From positions 310,001 to 374,000 of the forward strand of contig WJXW01000013.1 in the NCBI GenBank assembly GCA_015832175.1: DNA of 64,000 bases, read 5' to 3'. Source of the stretch: Paraphaeosphaeria minitans. Taxonomy: Eukaryota; Ascomycota; Dothideomycetes; Pleosporales; Didymosphaeriaceae. Position numbers and translations under genes: made by a program. Below, piece after piece: positions 10,551 through 21,855 of the stretch (position 1 is its first letter; each line of letters starts with the position of its first letter). Below the pieces are notes generated by a model. The model ran no database searches, was not told where the DNA came from, and saw only the letters and a program-made list of their open reading frames with translations.

Positions 10551-12922
10551 TCAGTAGCGGTAACTCGGTCGTCGAGGCGCTTCCGTCCCGTAGCGTTCTT
10601 GTACCACCTCCACGGGTCGCTCCAGGCCGCCCTCGTCTGCATAGCGTCTCTGCGGAGTTGCAAAGGCAAATTGGCGGTCGTCTGAGGGTTCATGCCGAAT
10701 GGCACTCACTTCGCGCAAGCGCGGCGCGCCTACCCGGACATGGCCAGGCTGAACACTCTCGTGACGGGCATACCCCTCTGGCAGCTCACGCCGAATGACC
10801 TCCGGACGGACACTGTATGCTCGGCTCGGTAGATACTCGCGTGGAGGGCCCATTTCCTCGTACTGCGCCATCGGCCGCCGTTCCATCACTTCGTGGGGTC
10901 GGTACTCAACTTCCAGTGGGCGGTGCGAGGCTTCTCGCCGATATGCCCTCGAATCGACCAACTCGGGTTCGGAGACTTCAGCATAACGGCGCGGCGGTGG
11001 CGGCATCCTCTGAACGTCTTCCTCGAACACCTCTGTACGCGCAGGTACCCGGAGCGCTGGCTCTCGGGTCATCGCACGTTCGTAGTATGGGTCCACCTCG
11101 ATTCTCCTAGCAGATGGGGCGACCGAGGCCCTTGTCTCCACCGGGGCAGCGTAGTACTTGTTGCCGTACTGATCCACTACAATGCTGCGACGGGGTGGCG
11201 CCATGGCCATGTCATCAGGGGACTGGGCTCGAGGCAGATATTCTATCTCTTGAGGGTGGTCTGGCATGTATCGAGTTGCTGCTGACGGCCGAATGGATGC
11301 TTCTCGGTAAATAGGCTGCTCGGTGGCACGCTCTGCATACACATGTGATGCTGCGCGGCTCTGGCGGGGAGATGGTGCAGCATACAGGTCGGCATTTGTT
11401 GGTGAGTACGGCCGACGAGCATATTGAACGCTTGCCACGCGACGCAAATCCTGATCATCACGTCGCTGAGGCAGACGAGCAATGCTAGGCGATAAAGGCT
11501 CCTCATAGCGTCGGGTTGGTCGAGCAGCCGGCTCTGGTTCACGGTAATAGACGGGTGGTACCCTGTCGACGACCTCAACCTCTTGAGGAAGAGGTTGCAG
11601 GGCTCGGCGCTTGCTGGACGGCGGATCCGAATATGTCGTCAATGTGGGAGGTGACTGTGGCTCCTCCTTGATGTATGGCTCTGGTGACTGTGCAGTGCGC
11701 TGTTTATTGTTGCTGATGTTGTTGTTCTTCTTCCCCTCTCGCTTTCGTTTACGACTGTTTTGGATCGGTGGTGCTGGACCCGTAGGGCTATGGCGTCGAG
11801 AAGACCTGTTTCCGAATAAGCTTTGAGAGTCCAGGGGTGGGGTAGCGTGTGTCGAGTTCAATAATTGAAGCCGAAATATGTAGCGCGTTTCATTGCGAAC
11901 CTACGCCGGGGTGTAAAGCCTATACGTGAAAAGAGCATAATGCAAAGGGAATGAGGATGTGAAGAAAACCAATCGCTGCCGTACCCATTCGCGCCATTGT
12001 TATAACGCCCATGCTGCCTTCTAGGCTCACCAGGACCCGAGTCGGCCGGTGGAGGTGAGTAGTCAGACTCCTCTAGGTCTTCGTTCGCACCAGCAGCCTC
12101 AGGCTCATATATCTCAAGAATGTCATCGCCAGGTTCGTAGGGCTCGTCATCTAAATCGATCACTGGAGGACCGGCTGGGCCTGACTGGAAAGGCGCCGCA
12201 GCCTTTTGCACCTCATTGGCAGCACGCTTGGCCTGCAGTGTGAGTGATCCTGCGACATCAGTGTTCGAGTTGTGATTGCGTTCGATCTCATCCGATGACC
12301 AACTGTCAGCTTTGCTAGAATAGTACGAATTGTCGAAAGACTCTCCGTCACTATCAGTAGCGGGAGGTCGCAAGCCGGAGACTGGCTTCACCAGTCTGTG
12401 GGCCTGGGCAAGCAGGTCATCCACATCCAGCACCTCTCGCTCCTCGTCGCTTGCACGACCACGTTTATCCACCTGATCCTTCAGCGCCCGTTCGAGCTGC
12501 TGGCGCTTCAGTTGGAGCTCAGCCCTGATGAGATGATCAGACTTGGTGAGCAACACTGGATCGATGCCAGACGATGCAGGCTTGGCAGAGAACGGCCGCG
12601 ATGTATGTGCGACAGGCGAGCCAAACTCGTTTGGCGCTGGAACTTGTAACAGGAAAGGCTCGGGGCGCGGCGGGAACAACTGCTGGTTAGAAGTGCCGTT
12701 GGGGGTCCCGGGTATCGTGGGTCTCGCAGTTGGGGCGGTTTGCGGCGGACGCGGTACAACCTGTTCTAGGACTTTGGATGGGAGACGAATGCGTGGATGT
12801 TTGCCTGCGAACACCTCATCGCGAATATGCAGCAGCTTCTGGAGGAACTCGGCTTCTCGCCAATCCTCGGAGGGTACCAGGCTGGCCCCGTTCACGAGCG
12901 ACGGTGCTGTGCTGGTCGACAT
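10551..12922 (-). CDS. Large disordered fungal protein of unknown function
   Basis: Two exons, 12922-11985 and about 11820-10551, give about 735 residues. The start ATG at 12922 is followed by STSTAPSLVNGASLVPSEDW. Residues about 20-60 (DWREAEFLQKLLHIRDEVFAGKHPRIRLP) look ordered. A helical stretch follows at about HLIRAELQLKRQQLERALKD, then acidic segments (IDLDDEPYEPGDDILEIYEP). The second exon encodes a basic stretch (RKRKREGKK, possible nuclear signal) and a long Arg/Tyr/Pro/Glu-rich low-complexity tail ending RRPSYRY. The downstream frame has no ATG of its own near its start, which is why I treat the two as one gene. The donor at 11984 (GTACGG) is phase 2. Acceptors at 11820 and 11805 both keep phase, so the junction is uncertain by 15 nt. 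No catalytic domain was recognised. Confidence 0.65.
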
Positions 12923-13471
12923 GACTGCGCTGCAGGCGAATGTTTGCTTACCCCACGGCACGCTCAGATTAAGCTACAGAGGTCGCGTGAAGTAGATCAG
13001 TAGGAGCGCAGTGTGTATATAAATACAGAAGGGTACATCGCGATGGCGCGTTGAAGTGAAAGCGCAGATGGGGGTTGGGGAGAAATCGGCGCTCAAGCTG
13101 TGTCCATACGCGCGGTTGAGGAAGGCGGCGCGTGCAGCCAAGCCGCGCTATGCCCATCGAGGCTGCTGCGTTTGCTCTTGCTTCTTGCCCCAAACGCACC
13201 GTCGCACATGGGAGGCCCAATTTTACAACACGGAATTCACAGCTACAATATCTGGTGCATAGTCTCCTCGTTTCTGTTTTTCCCTGTTTGTCCTCAACTC
13301 TCGATATCCCTGTTTGGAAGACCTGACGTATCAGCGAGGACCTGCATGTTTACCTGTAAGCACACCATATTCATGCGAGTTATTCCTTAAATCCTTCAAC
13401 TGCAAAGGCTTAAAGATACCCACATCACAGATCCGACACTCATCACCGGGTTGCCCTCATCCATTAAGAAG
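12923..13471. promoter_or_regulatory. Divergent promoter region between the disordered-protein gene and the SDT1-like gene
   Basis: 549 bp between two divergently transcribed start codons, so it should carry both promoters. A TATA-like string (TATATAAATA on the plus strand) lies at 13016-13025, about 450 bp from the plus-strand start. Which gene it serves, if either, is not clear. Confidence 0.4.
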
Positions 13472-14400
13472 ATGCCGCAGAACGAGAAACCCGTCTTCTT
13501 CTTCGATATAGACAATTGTGTATGTAAACCACCTCTCAAATGTTGGCAGGCACTAAGTGGTCGAGTAGCTCTATCCCAAGAGTATATATTCCCGCGCTCC
13601 CTGAGGATTGTGCGAGGACTTACTCGTACACAGGCTACAAGATCCAGCACTTGATGTCGGACCTTATAGGTATTATCTCTTCTATTTCTCCTCTTACTCA
13701 CACGTCATTCCAGTAGATGCAAAGCTCACACACTGCTGCAGACAAATACTTCCAAGACCATTTATCACTGTCACAAGAGGAGGCAAATGATTTACACCTC
13801 AAGTACTACCGCGAGTATGGCCTTGCCATCGAAGGTCTTGTCCGCCACCACAAGGTCGATCCTCTGGAGTACAATGCCAAAGTAGATGATGCGCTACCAC
13901 TGGAGGATATCATCAAGCCCAGTCCAGAGCTACGGAAGCTACTCGAGGACATTGACAAGAGCAAGGTCAGGATGTGGCTTTTTACAAATGCCTATGTCAC
14001 GCACGGCAAAAAGGTGGTAAAACTGCTGGGGGTTGATGACTTGTTCGAGGGCATGACTTACTGCGACTATGGCTCCGACAAGTTCTATTGCAAACCGCAT
14101 GTTGAGATGTTCGACAAAGCGATGGAACAAGCAGGCGTGAAGTCGAACGAGAATTGTTACTTCGTTGGTGCGTACAGTTCGGTGTGACTACATGCTGCGC
14201 ACTAACAGGCCCCAGATGACTCTTTTATCAACGCAAAAGCGGCACAGGAGCGGGGCTGGCATACAGCGCATCTGCTAGACCCAGAGGACCCCGAGCCGCC
14301 CACGCGTGCTGCGAAGCATCAACTTAGAAGCTTGGAGGAGTTGCGCACCATCTTCCCCCATCTATTCAAGAGCAAACCAACTGTGAATGGAACAACATAG
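13472..14400 (+). CDS. SDT1: SDT1/PHM8-type HAD-superfamily pyrimidine 5'-nucleotidase
   Basis: Five exons: 13472-13519, 13569-13581, 13634-13669, 13742-14167 and 14216-14400 (TAG), giving 235 residues. All four HAD motifs are present. Motif I is FFFDIDNCLYP (its LYP comes from the 13-nt second exon). The cap-region signature is YYREYGLAIEGLVRHHKVDPL. Motif II is LFTNAYVTHGKKV, motif III Lys lies in YCKPHVEMF, and motif IV is YFVDDSFIN. The DIDN form of motif I is typical of the Sdt1/Phm8 group. In yeast these dephosphorylate UMP/CMP and related monophosphates (Sdt1) or nucleotides and lysophosphatidate (Phm8). Which substrate applies here cannot be read from sequence. The length matches the family (about 230-280 aa). 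The cytosol is the likely location, as no targeting signal is visible. Confidence 0.9.
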
Positions 14401-14787
14401 GCGAACTCAGTCCTCTTCCGATTTGATAGCGTGCGGCATATTATAGAAGATTCGAACCTACGTCTATATATACAGGCATTGAAGACGTGTTAGAACTCAC
14501 CCACTCTTCAAATCGCACTGTTCGTGCTGAAGGGAACCTTGGTTCAGTATGTACAAGTACGAATTAAGCCCGAACATGTTTCAAGTTCGTACAAATATCA
14601 TAGGCCAGGTCGCTCTAGGAATCATCGAACATCTGTGTCAGTAGTGTAAGCATTTAGGTTTATGGTGAAGACCCCCACATTTCTTGGCGCTGGGGTCTAT
14701 CGATACGGTAAACGGTACATCAACAGTCCACAAGGTCGCTCACCACATCTCTCAACCCAACCTCACTGAGTCTTTCGCTTCTTCTCA
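14401..14787. other. Short tandem intergenic spacer
   Basis: 387 bp between the stop of the SDT1-like gene and the start of the BSP-family gene, both on the plus strand. It should contain the upstream 3' UTR and the downstream promoter. No repeat or coding pattern was seen. Confidence 0.5.
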
Positions 14788-15648
14788 ATGACATTCTCTT
14801 CGACACCCACATATTTCCAGACCATGTCCTCCGCACCTTCAAGTACTGCATCTACTTCGCAGCCAACAGCCCCGCAGCCATCAGTTCTCCCACCGTCTTC
14901 AGACACGTCACACCTACCCCAACGCGAGAAGACAACGCCGGACGCCACTTCTGGCTCAAAAGTGAAGCCGAAACGCAGACCTCTTCTCCGTCTGGAGCTC
15001 CGCGACCTCTCAGACGATGGCACGCGTGCCTTTCTCCGCCTTCTCCATGCCACCACTGCGCTCGAAGATGCCGTAGATGCCGTTCTCAAGCATCTATATA
15101 CTGGTCTGAAGACTCACTGTATTGCGCCTACCCGTTCGATTACCTTAGTGCTTCGGTCCATGGATGGCGTTGCCTACACCACCGGCTGCGACATCGACGA
15201 GGACCACAAGGAGATTCACCTCAGCACCAACTACATCAATCACGTACCCGATAGCCGAAAAAAAGAAGAGATACACGGTGTCCTAGTGCACGAGATGGTC
15301 CACTGCTGGCAGCACAATGGACTGGGTACAGCGCCAGGCGGATTAATCGAGGGCATAGCAGACTGGGTCCGCTTGAAAGCTGGATTTGCACCTCCGCATT
15401 GGAAGAGAAGCGCTGATGGCGACTGGGACGCGGGCTACGAGCGTACCGGCTTCTTTCTAGAGTGGCTAGAAGCAGCACATGGTGCAGAGATTGTACGAAA
15501 GATCAACGATGAACTGAGGGGCTGCAAGTATGACTCCGACGAGTTCTGGCATAAGTGCTGCGGTAAGAGTGTCGGTCATTTGTGGAGCGAATACAAGTCC
15601 AGTCTTGGAGACGTCGACTCGAAGCAACCCGATGCCAAGTGCACTTAA
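14788..15648 (+). CDS. BSP-family (plant basic secretory protein-like) putative zinc peptidase
   Basis: Single exon of 286 residues from the ATG at 14788; a second ATG 12 codons in (14824) is also possible. Residues 1-65 are Ser/Thr/Pro-rich and lack a clear signal peptide. The rest matches the BSP fold: a conserved ITLVLRSMDGVAYTTG strand region, then KEIHLSTNYINHV, then LVHEMVHCWQHNG with an HExxH zinc motif at residues 168-172, then GGLIEGIADWVRLKAGFAPP with a downstream Glu/Asp typical of the family, and TGFFLEWLEAAHG. Plant members are apoplastic defence proteins; fungal members are mostly uncharacterised. The peptidase assignment rests on the HExxH motif and family knowledge. The absence of an obvious signal peptide suggests an intracellular protein here. 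Confidence 0.85.
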   Translation: MTFSSTPTYFQTMSSAPSSTASTSQPTAPQPSVLPPSSDTSHLPQREKTTPDATSGSKVKPKRRPLLRLELRDLSDDGTRAFLRLLHATTALEDAVDAVLKHLYTGLKTHCIAPTRSITLVLRSMDGVAYTTGCDIDEDHKEIHLSTNYINHVPDSRKKEEIHGVLVHEMVHCWQHNGLGTAPGGLIEGIADWVRLKAGFAPPHWKRSADGDWDAGYERTGFFLEWLEAAHGAEIVRKINDELRGCKYDSDEFWHKCCGKSVGHLWSEYKSSLGDVDSKQPDAKCT

Positions 15649-18415
15649 CGTGCGGAGCATGCGAAGCATGTCCAATGACGCAGTGGCCTACGAGCGCTAG
15701 ACCGGGATGGGATGACAGTGAAGTGTGATGATTGCCCGAAAGACGGTTCTACGCTGAACGACATTACACACATGTCTCCAAACATGACCCGAAGCGAACC
15801 TCGATCAACTGTAAGGATCTGGGCACGTCAAGACTCCAGCCCACGAGAGCTTGAAGTGGTTGGCGAGTACAACCGGAGATCCTTCGATATGCCGTGGCGG
15901 AGAGGATGCGCACACTTGGGGGCTGTGCTGTTCGCTTCAATCGCTGCGCTTGTCCATTTCGAGAGTATCGCCGTCACGAACATTCACCGTGGCCTCAGTG
16001 TGCTCCGCCCCCAGGTACCGCTGGGAAGGTTTCAACCCTTCTACACCATTTCGTTTAACCAGACGTCTAAGAGGTTCTGGTGGTGGGAGATGTTGCAATG
16101 CTGGCATAGGTACAGGTTCTTACTGGGACTACGCGCGCGAACTTCATAAAAAGACATTCCAACATCCAACCCAAACATACGTGAACCTACATGTAGCCAA
16201 CGATTCCAAAGCAGCACCGCCTCCCACCTCCCCACCACACAAGAGCGCATCCCCGCCACGCAGCATCGTCTCCCCGGTACCTAGTTACCTACCTTACCTA
16301 CCTACTTTGCCCGCGTGCACCTCAACGTACGGCAGGTAGCCCCCCCAAGCCGCCCAAAACAAGTTGTCCAAGGAAACCACTAGATACCTACTGCTCGGAA
16401 GAAAAGGAAGACGCAGGGAGAGGCCGTGGGGCACGTGTCGCAAGCACGCCCGGCTGTCCGAGGCTTTTTGCACTGGCTCCACACCGCGGCAATGCACGAC
16501 GGGTCGTCGCTTGTGATGTCGGAGTTATGGATCCTACGGTAGAGCTAGAGGACCCTAGGTAGGTAGGTACCTAGTGGGCTTGGATGACTTTCCGCTAGGT
16601 GCTACCTAGAGATGCTGGCTGACGGGTGGTAGATACGGTAGGTAGGTAGGGAGGTAGGTAGATAGGCTTGGCGTGCCATGGACGCGAGATGATGTTGGGG
16701 CGCGGTTTGGATACGTGCGGAAGATGAACTACCTATCTACCTTAGGTATCGGTGGTTACCAGCGAGCATGGAGTGGAGGTTTGTTTCCAAGAGAAAACCA
16801 TCGCCTCGCATCGCATCGCATCGTACCTATCGTATCAAGTGGAGCAACAGCATCCGCCAGCTTTGCACTCGCTCCACATCCCTCGTCATCTTTTTTTTTC
16901 CTACTCGAATTTTCTTCTTCTTCTTCTATAAATAGAATGAATACTCTCGATAGTCTGTGGAAACCTGGTAACGCGCGCTCTAGATACCTACCTAGCGTAC
17001 TGTGTACCTAATCGATATCGACATGGAACGGGGCCAAACGTCGTTTGGCAACGCGGGCCTTTCTTGCGGCGTAGCGGCATCTCCCGTTTTGGGAGAACGG
17101 CATGCATCGTTTCCACCGTACCTACCGACCCGTTGGACATTTTGAAACATGAATTAATCAAATGATGGATAAGAAATTAGAAAGAAAAAAAAATCAAAAA
17201 AAAAATCGATGATTGCGTTTGGCTCGCGGGCCCCGTGACTAGTTACCTACCTACCTGCCTACCTACCTGCCTGGCCATCTCGTATGCACACGTAGACTTA
17301 TCGTACTGCACCGCACACCATGCCGCGACGGCCAGAATCTCCCTTTTGGAGAGGACGTGTCGTGTCGTGCATTCGACCGACTACCCCAAGTCGTTAGACC
17401 AGCTCGCAGCATCACATCAGCCGCTCGCGAGGGTGCAGGCCAGCCTCTCCTCCCGGATAGTCTACCCTTTGAGGAGAACTCGCGAGCGTGAACCCTGCAG
17501 CCGGCCTGCCTGCCTGCCTGCCCAGCTTTCTTCTTCTTCTGCCTCCCCCCTGGCCCATGAACACTCCAGTCTCCACCCCAGTTCGTCGTCGTCGTCGTCG
17601 TCGTTTTGCCGCCCGGCCCGCTGAGCGTGAGCCACGCCGTTTGCATCCGAAGCGCACCGTGACAACGGACGATCCCACCTCCCTCCCCCATACGCTGCGC
17701 GCACGCCCATTGGCCAGACGCCGAAAGCTTCGGGCTGCTATTGTGGGCGCTGGCTTCCGCGACAGACAGGGGTCGACTGACTGACTGACCGACACAGGTT
17801 CAGGTACTCTACTTCTACCCACCTACGACGCAGACACGCCGACGCGCACACACGCGAGGCGAACAACCAAGGGAGTGTTTGAAGCAAGCGCCCGAGCCGA
17901 CGGACAGACGGACAGACGGACAGACGGGCGGTTGAGGCGTGAGATAGGTACCTAGATACCTCGACGCTCGTCCATGGTGCGCATCGCCCGCCTCGAGCCC
18001 AGCACGTGCGCAAGAGCACGTGCCTAGGTTAGGTAGGCACCTACCGTAGGCTGTAGCTACCCTACCTAATGATTCATCCACACGGTGCGGGCGGCCAGAA
18101 AACCACAAAACGTCGGCGATCGGCGGGTCGCGAACGAAACGTCTGCTCTGCTCTGGTCTTGTCTGGTCTGGTCTGAGTCCTGACTGGGTACCGGGATGGG
18201 ATGGAGAGGGCCTGCATCACGTGCAGCGACACATGTGCTGTGACACACCCTCACCCTGTTTGGATGCAGCCCGAAAACTGCACGTGGGCGGATGGGTTCC
18301 AATGGAAAGTACGGCTTGTCATTTACGTCGATGGACTGCGTCGCTACGTGCGTAAAGAAAGATATCCATCTACCCAGCGGACGCCTTTCCTGGTCGTCCG
18401 GCCGACGGATAGGTA

Positions 18416-18437
18416 GTAGGTAGGTAGGTAGGTAGGT
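18416..18437 (+). repeat. (TAGG)n tetranucleotide run
   Basis: About five TAGG units immediately precede a CT dinucleotide run, just 3' of the Myb gene. One of many such TAGG/CCTA runs in this window. Confidence 0.85.
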
Positions 18438-18446
18438 ATACCTATC

Positions 18447-18450
<4 letters not shown>

Positions 18451-18483
<33 letters not shown>
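18451..18483 (+). repeat. (CT)n microsatellite
   Basis: About 16 uninterrupted CT units, in the 3' flank of the Myb-factor gene (minus strand), about 35 bp past its stop codon. It could lie in the 3' UTR as a GA run. Confidence 0.9.
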
Positions 18484-18487
<4 letters not shown>

Positions 18488-18517
18488 TCTGCTCTACCTA
18501 TACCTGCGCAGCCCGCA

Positions 18518-20077
18518 TCAGTACTGCGAGGGAGCATCGCGCCGCGTGTCGAATCTCACCAGCAGCTGGGCCATGGCGTGCGGATCGTGGTACGACGGCT
18601 GTGCGGTGCTCGAGACGGGCGAGCTCGTCGGGCCGCACGCCCCGTGGCCACCGTAACTCATCGCCGCCGCCGTCACCGCCGGGCGCAGCATCGCGGGGTT
18701 GGCGTCGTACGGCGAGAGCGCGGCGTGGTCCGACACGTGCGGGTACAGGTGCGGCGAGGCGAGCGCCATGAGCGGCGAGTGCGAGGTGTTCATCGACGAC
18801 GTGGCCCAGTCCCACGGAGCACCGGGGCTGGCGTCCACGGCCACGGCCAGGGGCTGGTGCTGGTGCTGGTGCACGTGGGCATACGTCGGGGCCGTCGAGG
18901 TCATCACGTCGAAGGATTCTTGGGATTGGGACGTCCAGGTCGAGTAGGAGCCGTCCGTGGGCCAAGCGTGCTGCGTTTCCGGGGTCGACACCTGCGTCGT
19001 GTGCGCGGGGAGCAAATCGTCGTACGTGGTCGATCCATAAGACATGTCGTCGTCATCCGTGGCCGAGTATGTGCTCGGTTCGGGTGTGCCCGCGGGCTGA
19101 GGTAGTGTGATGCCTTGGTTCTGATACCGGCGGACGAGGACAGTGTAGCTGGGAAATGTAAGCATTTTCCCGAGAGCAGAGGACCCACCAGTCGCACGTA
19201 CCGGTTCTTGATGCAGTTCTTGGAGCGTCCTTGGAAATGATGCCGTTGGATGTCTTTCCAGTGTCGGCCAAGTTTTTGCACTGCGTCGATGAGAACTTTG
19301 TCCTGGGATCGAGTGTCAGACAGCTACCATGGCAAGGCAAACGATGGCTCTTGTACGTTCACCGGATTCTTACATCTGTATCTTGCCACTCGCTACGGTC
19401 AAGATCTGGGTCGAGCGATTGCTGCCATCGTTTCGCACATTCTGGTCTTCCGTTAGAGCCTTCACCGTTGGCGAATCGTCCAACTCACGATCTGCACTTC
19501 TTGACCCGACTACATTGGCCACCAATGTCCATCTACCGACCAATTAGTGCATGTTGCGTTGGGTTCGTGGAAAACCTCACTTTTGACCGTACTGCTCGAC
19601 TCCCTTTGCAAGTTGAACGTCTTCGCTCTTCGACCACTGCCCCTTTTTCAGACCACCGGCCACTGAGTTGTGCCACCTTTTTCGGCAGTCTTTGTTGGTT
19701 CTGCCAGGAAGCTTGGCTGCTATCCGACACCTAGAACGAGGTTAGTGGCGAGGATTCGTGCGGCAGTCTGACACAACCCACCAGTCTTTTACTTCGCCTT
19801 CAACCACTGCACATGTGTGTTAGTCTTGCATATAACGTGTGAGGTCAAAGGACTTCTAAATGTGGATTTACGGACGAGACGATTTGATGCGTCTTGGCAT
19901 GTGCGCACTAAGCCGTGTCTTCGGTGTGGTGCGCGCGGCAGTGGAAATAATGAGGGTGGTTGTGGGAAAGTCAACCAACGTACTCTGAGCCTCAACCTCC
20001 TCTTTCAGCCTATGGTCTTCCGCCACTGTCCATTTCCGAGGTAACCGGCCGCTGGACTTTGCCGAGGACGACAGCAT
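18518..20077 (-). CDS. Three-repeat Myb (SANT) DNA-binding transcription factor
   Basis: Seven exons: 20077-19984, 19806-19782 (25 nt), 19730-19581, 19532-19489, 19441-19374, 19302-19202 and 19148-18518. All phases agree, giving 370 residues. Repeat 1 runs from RKWTVAEDHRLKEEVEAQ through DWCRIAAKLPGRTNKDCRKR to W. Repeat 2 runs from GQWSKSEDVQLAKGVEQYGQ through WTLVANVVGSRSADQCAKRW. Repeat 3 runs from SEWQDTDDKVLIDAVQKLGR through HWKDIQRHHFQGRSKNCIKN to RY. Each repeat has the spaced Trp and a basic recognition helix. The C-terminal ~200 residues are Ser/Thr/His/Pro-rich and probably an activation or regulatory region. Three tandem repeats are the c-Myb-like arrangement. A nuclear regulator is certain in outline; its target genes are unknown. 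Five of the six introns fall inside the Myb repeats. Confidence 0.85.
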
Positions 20078-20662
20078 GCTGGAGTTTGGGCAGAAAGAGT
20101 CGCCGGGATGTGGAGAGAGTGGTTCAATCAGAGGTGTCGATCCGCTGGTGCATGCGCTGGTCGTTGTGATGTCTTTCGCGGTTGCTGGTGCCGATTGCAG
20201 TGATACGAAGGCAAGAAGACGAGCCGACGAAAGCGAGTGGATGCGCAAGGCTGGATGAAAGCGAGTGTGGATGTAGCGAACGTGGTTTGGTCGGGTCAAG
20301 TGGGAAGACTGTACGAGGATGGCAGGACAGGCAACCTTTGAGGCCTCGAGGACTAGACTAAATCCATTCCGGGGTCAATGGATGTGTAGGTATGTCAGAG
20401 TCAGGTCAATAGCTGCAGCGCTGTAGGATCGCACTGATCAAGTGAGCCTTGACCCAACTGTTCCAATTAGTGCTCATCACTCGGTGAGCTAGGACTGGCC
20501 GAGCAAGCCGGGCCTGCAGATTCCACAAGTAGGCACAGGGGACTGTGCGCATGCATTGAGGCTTTGCACCGAACGAACTGTGCGTGGGTAATAGCGGTTG
20601 GTAAGACTAGGACCCTGCTCTTGTCGCGTATCCATGAGGGTCCCAGTGTGGGACTCTTTGCT

Positions 20663-20698
20663 CTTCTGTGGCTTCTGTGGCTTCTGTGGCTTCTGTGG
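20663..20698 (+). repeat. 9-bp tandem repeat (CTTCTGTGG)x4
   Basis: Four contiguous perfect copies in non-coding DNA upstream of the Myb gene. Confidence 0.9.
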
Positions 20699-21388
20699 TA
20701 GGGCTGCATGGTCTTTACACCGCTAGATGTCGGACCACGTTGAGCTTAGCATAGCTCTACTATGTATACACGAGACGCTTGTATTGCTCCGTTTCGACAT
20801 TCATCGTCTCGGTTATACAGGGCTTAGCAATGGCAAATGGCCTCATTGGCTAGGTAACGCACCATGGCACCATGTTTGACGTGAATGCAGCCACGCTTTC
20901 GCCCCCATTTCGCGGAACAAGTCGGCCCAGTTTGCTGCACGCGGTCCGTCCTCGACATCACGTCCAGACGGAAAGTCAAAACGGATGTCTACAACATGCC
21001 CGTGGTGCTCACAGAGGCTGGCTGCTGCACACGCTGGAGATGCCAAAAAGCGGTGGAGAGAAGGTCGGCTGGACTTGCCTTGGCTGGCCGAAATAGTACC
21101 GAAACGATGCAACATGACTATCGACAGTGTGAAAATAGATAGTTCCGATGGTAGCGTTCAGCTCGGTTGGATCGCTGGATTCGGTGGTCTGAAACGCCTC
21201 TGTAAGAATAAACTGCAACGGCATATTGGCCATGGTTGTTGTCTTCTTTTGCATTGTAGCAGCTTGCAACATGATGCTGCTCAGCCAGCCGCATGGCGAT
21301 CAGTGGCTCTTGCATCTTTTTTCGAGCCGAGGCAGTTACCGACGTCATAGCGCCGTTGGCCCATCGTCACGCTCGCTTATTATACCGT

Positions 21389-21596
21389 ACATGTCTTGGC
21401 CACAGGCGCAGCATTTACGAGTAGAAGTTACGCGTAGCCTGCAGTAGAGATCAGGTGACCGGAAAATGCTCAAGAGCTACACCGTGTGCGCCAATGCACC
21501 ATGATACCGAGGCCTGGTGCAGCATACATGCCTTGGCCACAGGCGCAGCAGTTACGAGTAGCCTACCTACAGTAAACATCAGATGATCGGAAAATA
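21389..21596 (+). repeat. Imperfect direct duplication of a ~75-bp segment
   Basis: Copy A (about 21389-21470) and copy B (about 21525-21596) share TTGGCCACAGGCGCAGCA, then TTACGAGTA, then GTAGCCT...CAGTA, then ATCAG.TGA.CGGAAAAT. Copy A has about 10 extra bases in the middle. They are separated by about 55 bp. Nothing suggests coding; it looks like a local duplication that has diverged. Confidence 0.75.
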
Positions 21597-21792
21597 ATAA
21601 GCAGGTTGGCAACTTGTCCAAAGCCTGGTGCTCAAACAGTCATCAGCCCTGAAATGGTAGATACTATGCGACCTCACAGGGTACAAAACCCCACCGCCGT
21701 TGTTCGCACATGCCGAGATGCTACCTGTCGCTGCGCAACAAATTACAGGTGGCGTCACTCACACCACTTCATTCCCAGCCATTCCATCGAAG

Positions 21793-21855
21793 CACCCAGC
21801 ACCCAGCATCCTGCACCCAGCACCCAGCATCCTGCACCCAGCATCCAGCACCGAG
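21793..21855 (+). repeat. 7-bp tandem repeat (CACCCAG-type), nine units with 21-bp higher order
   Basis: Units are CACCCAG, CACCCAG, CATCCTG repeated, then diverging to CATCCAG and CACCGAG. The 21-bp triplet repeats twice perfectly. Intergenic. Confidence 0.85.

Larger units (their letters stand above)
15649..18517. other. 2.9-kb gene-free region with TACC/TAGG runs
   Basis: No convincing gene. Repeated CCTA/TAGG tetranucleotide runs occur at about 16279-16306, 16556-16571, 16637-16664, 17243-17274, 18029-18066 and 18416-18437, and a CT dinucleotide run at 18451-18483. A (GTC)n run lies at about 17584-17605 and a (GACAGACG)n-type run at about 17900-17929. Pyrimidine-rich DNA precedes a TATAAATAG at 16927-16935. 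Open frames are low complexity. The region lies 3' of the Myb gene and 3' of the BSP gene, so this is a convergent spacer of unusual length. Confidence 0.55.

Noticed and set aside
10088..10798. 236-codon plus-strand open frame
   Set aside because: It reads through the 15-bp minisatellite and is antisense to the end of the disordered-protein gene.
18518..19165. Stand-alone protein from the C-terminal Myb-gene frame
   Set aside because: Upstream exons with matching phase supply three Myb repeats; the open frame alone is only the tail exon plus intron sequence.
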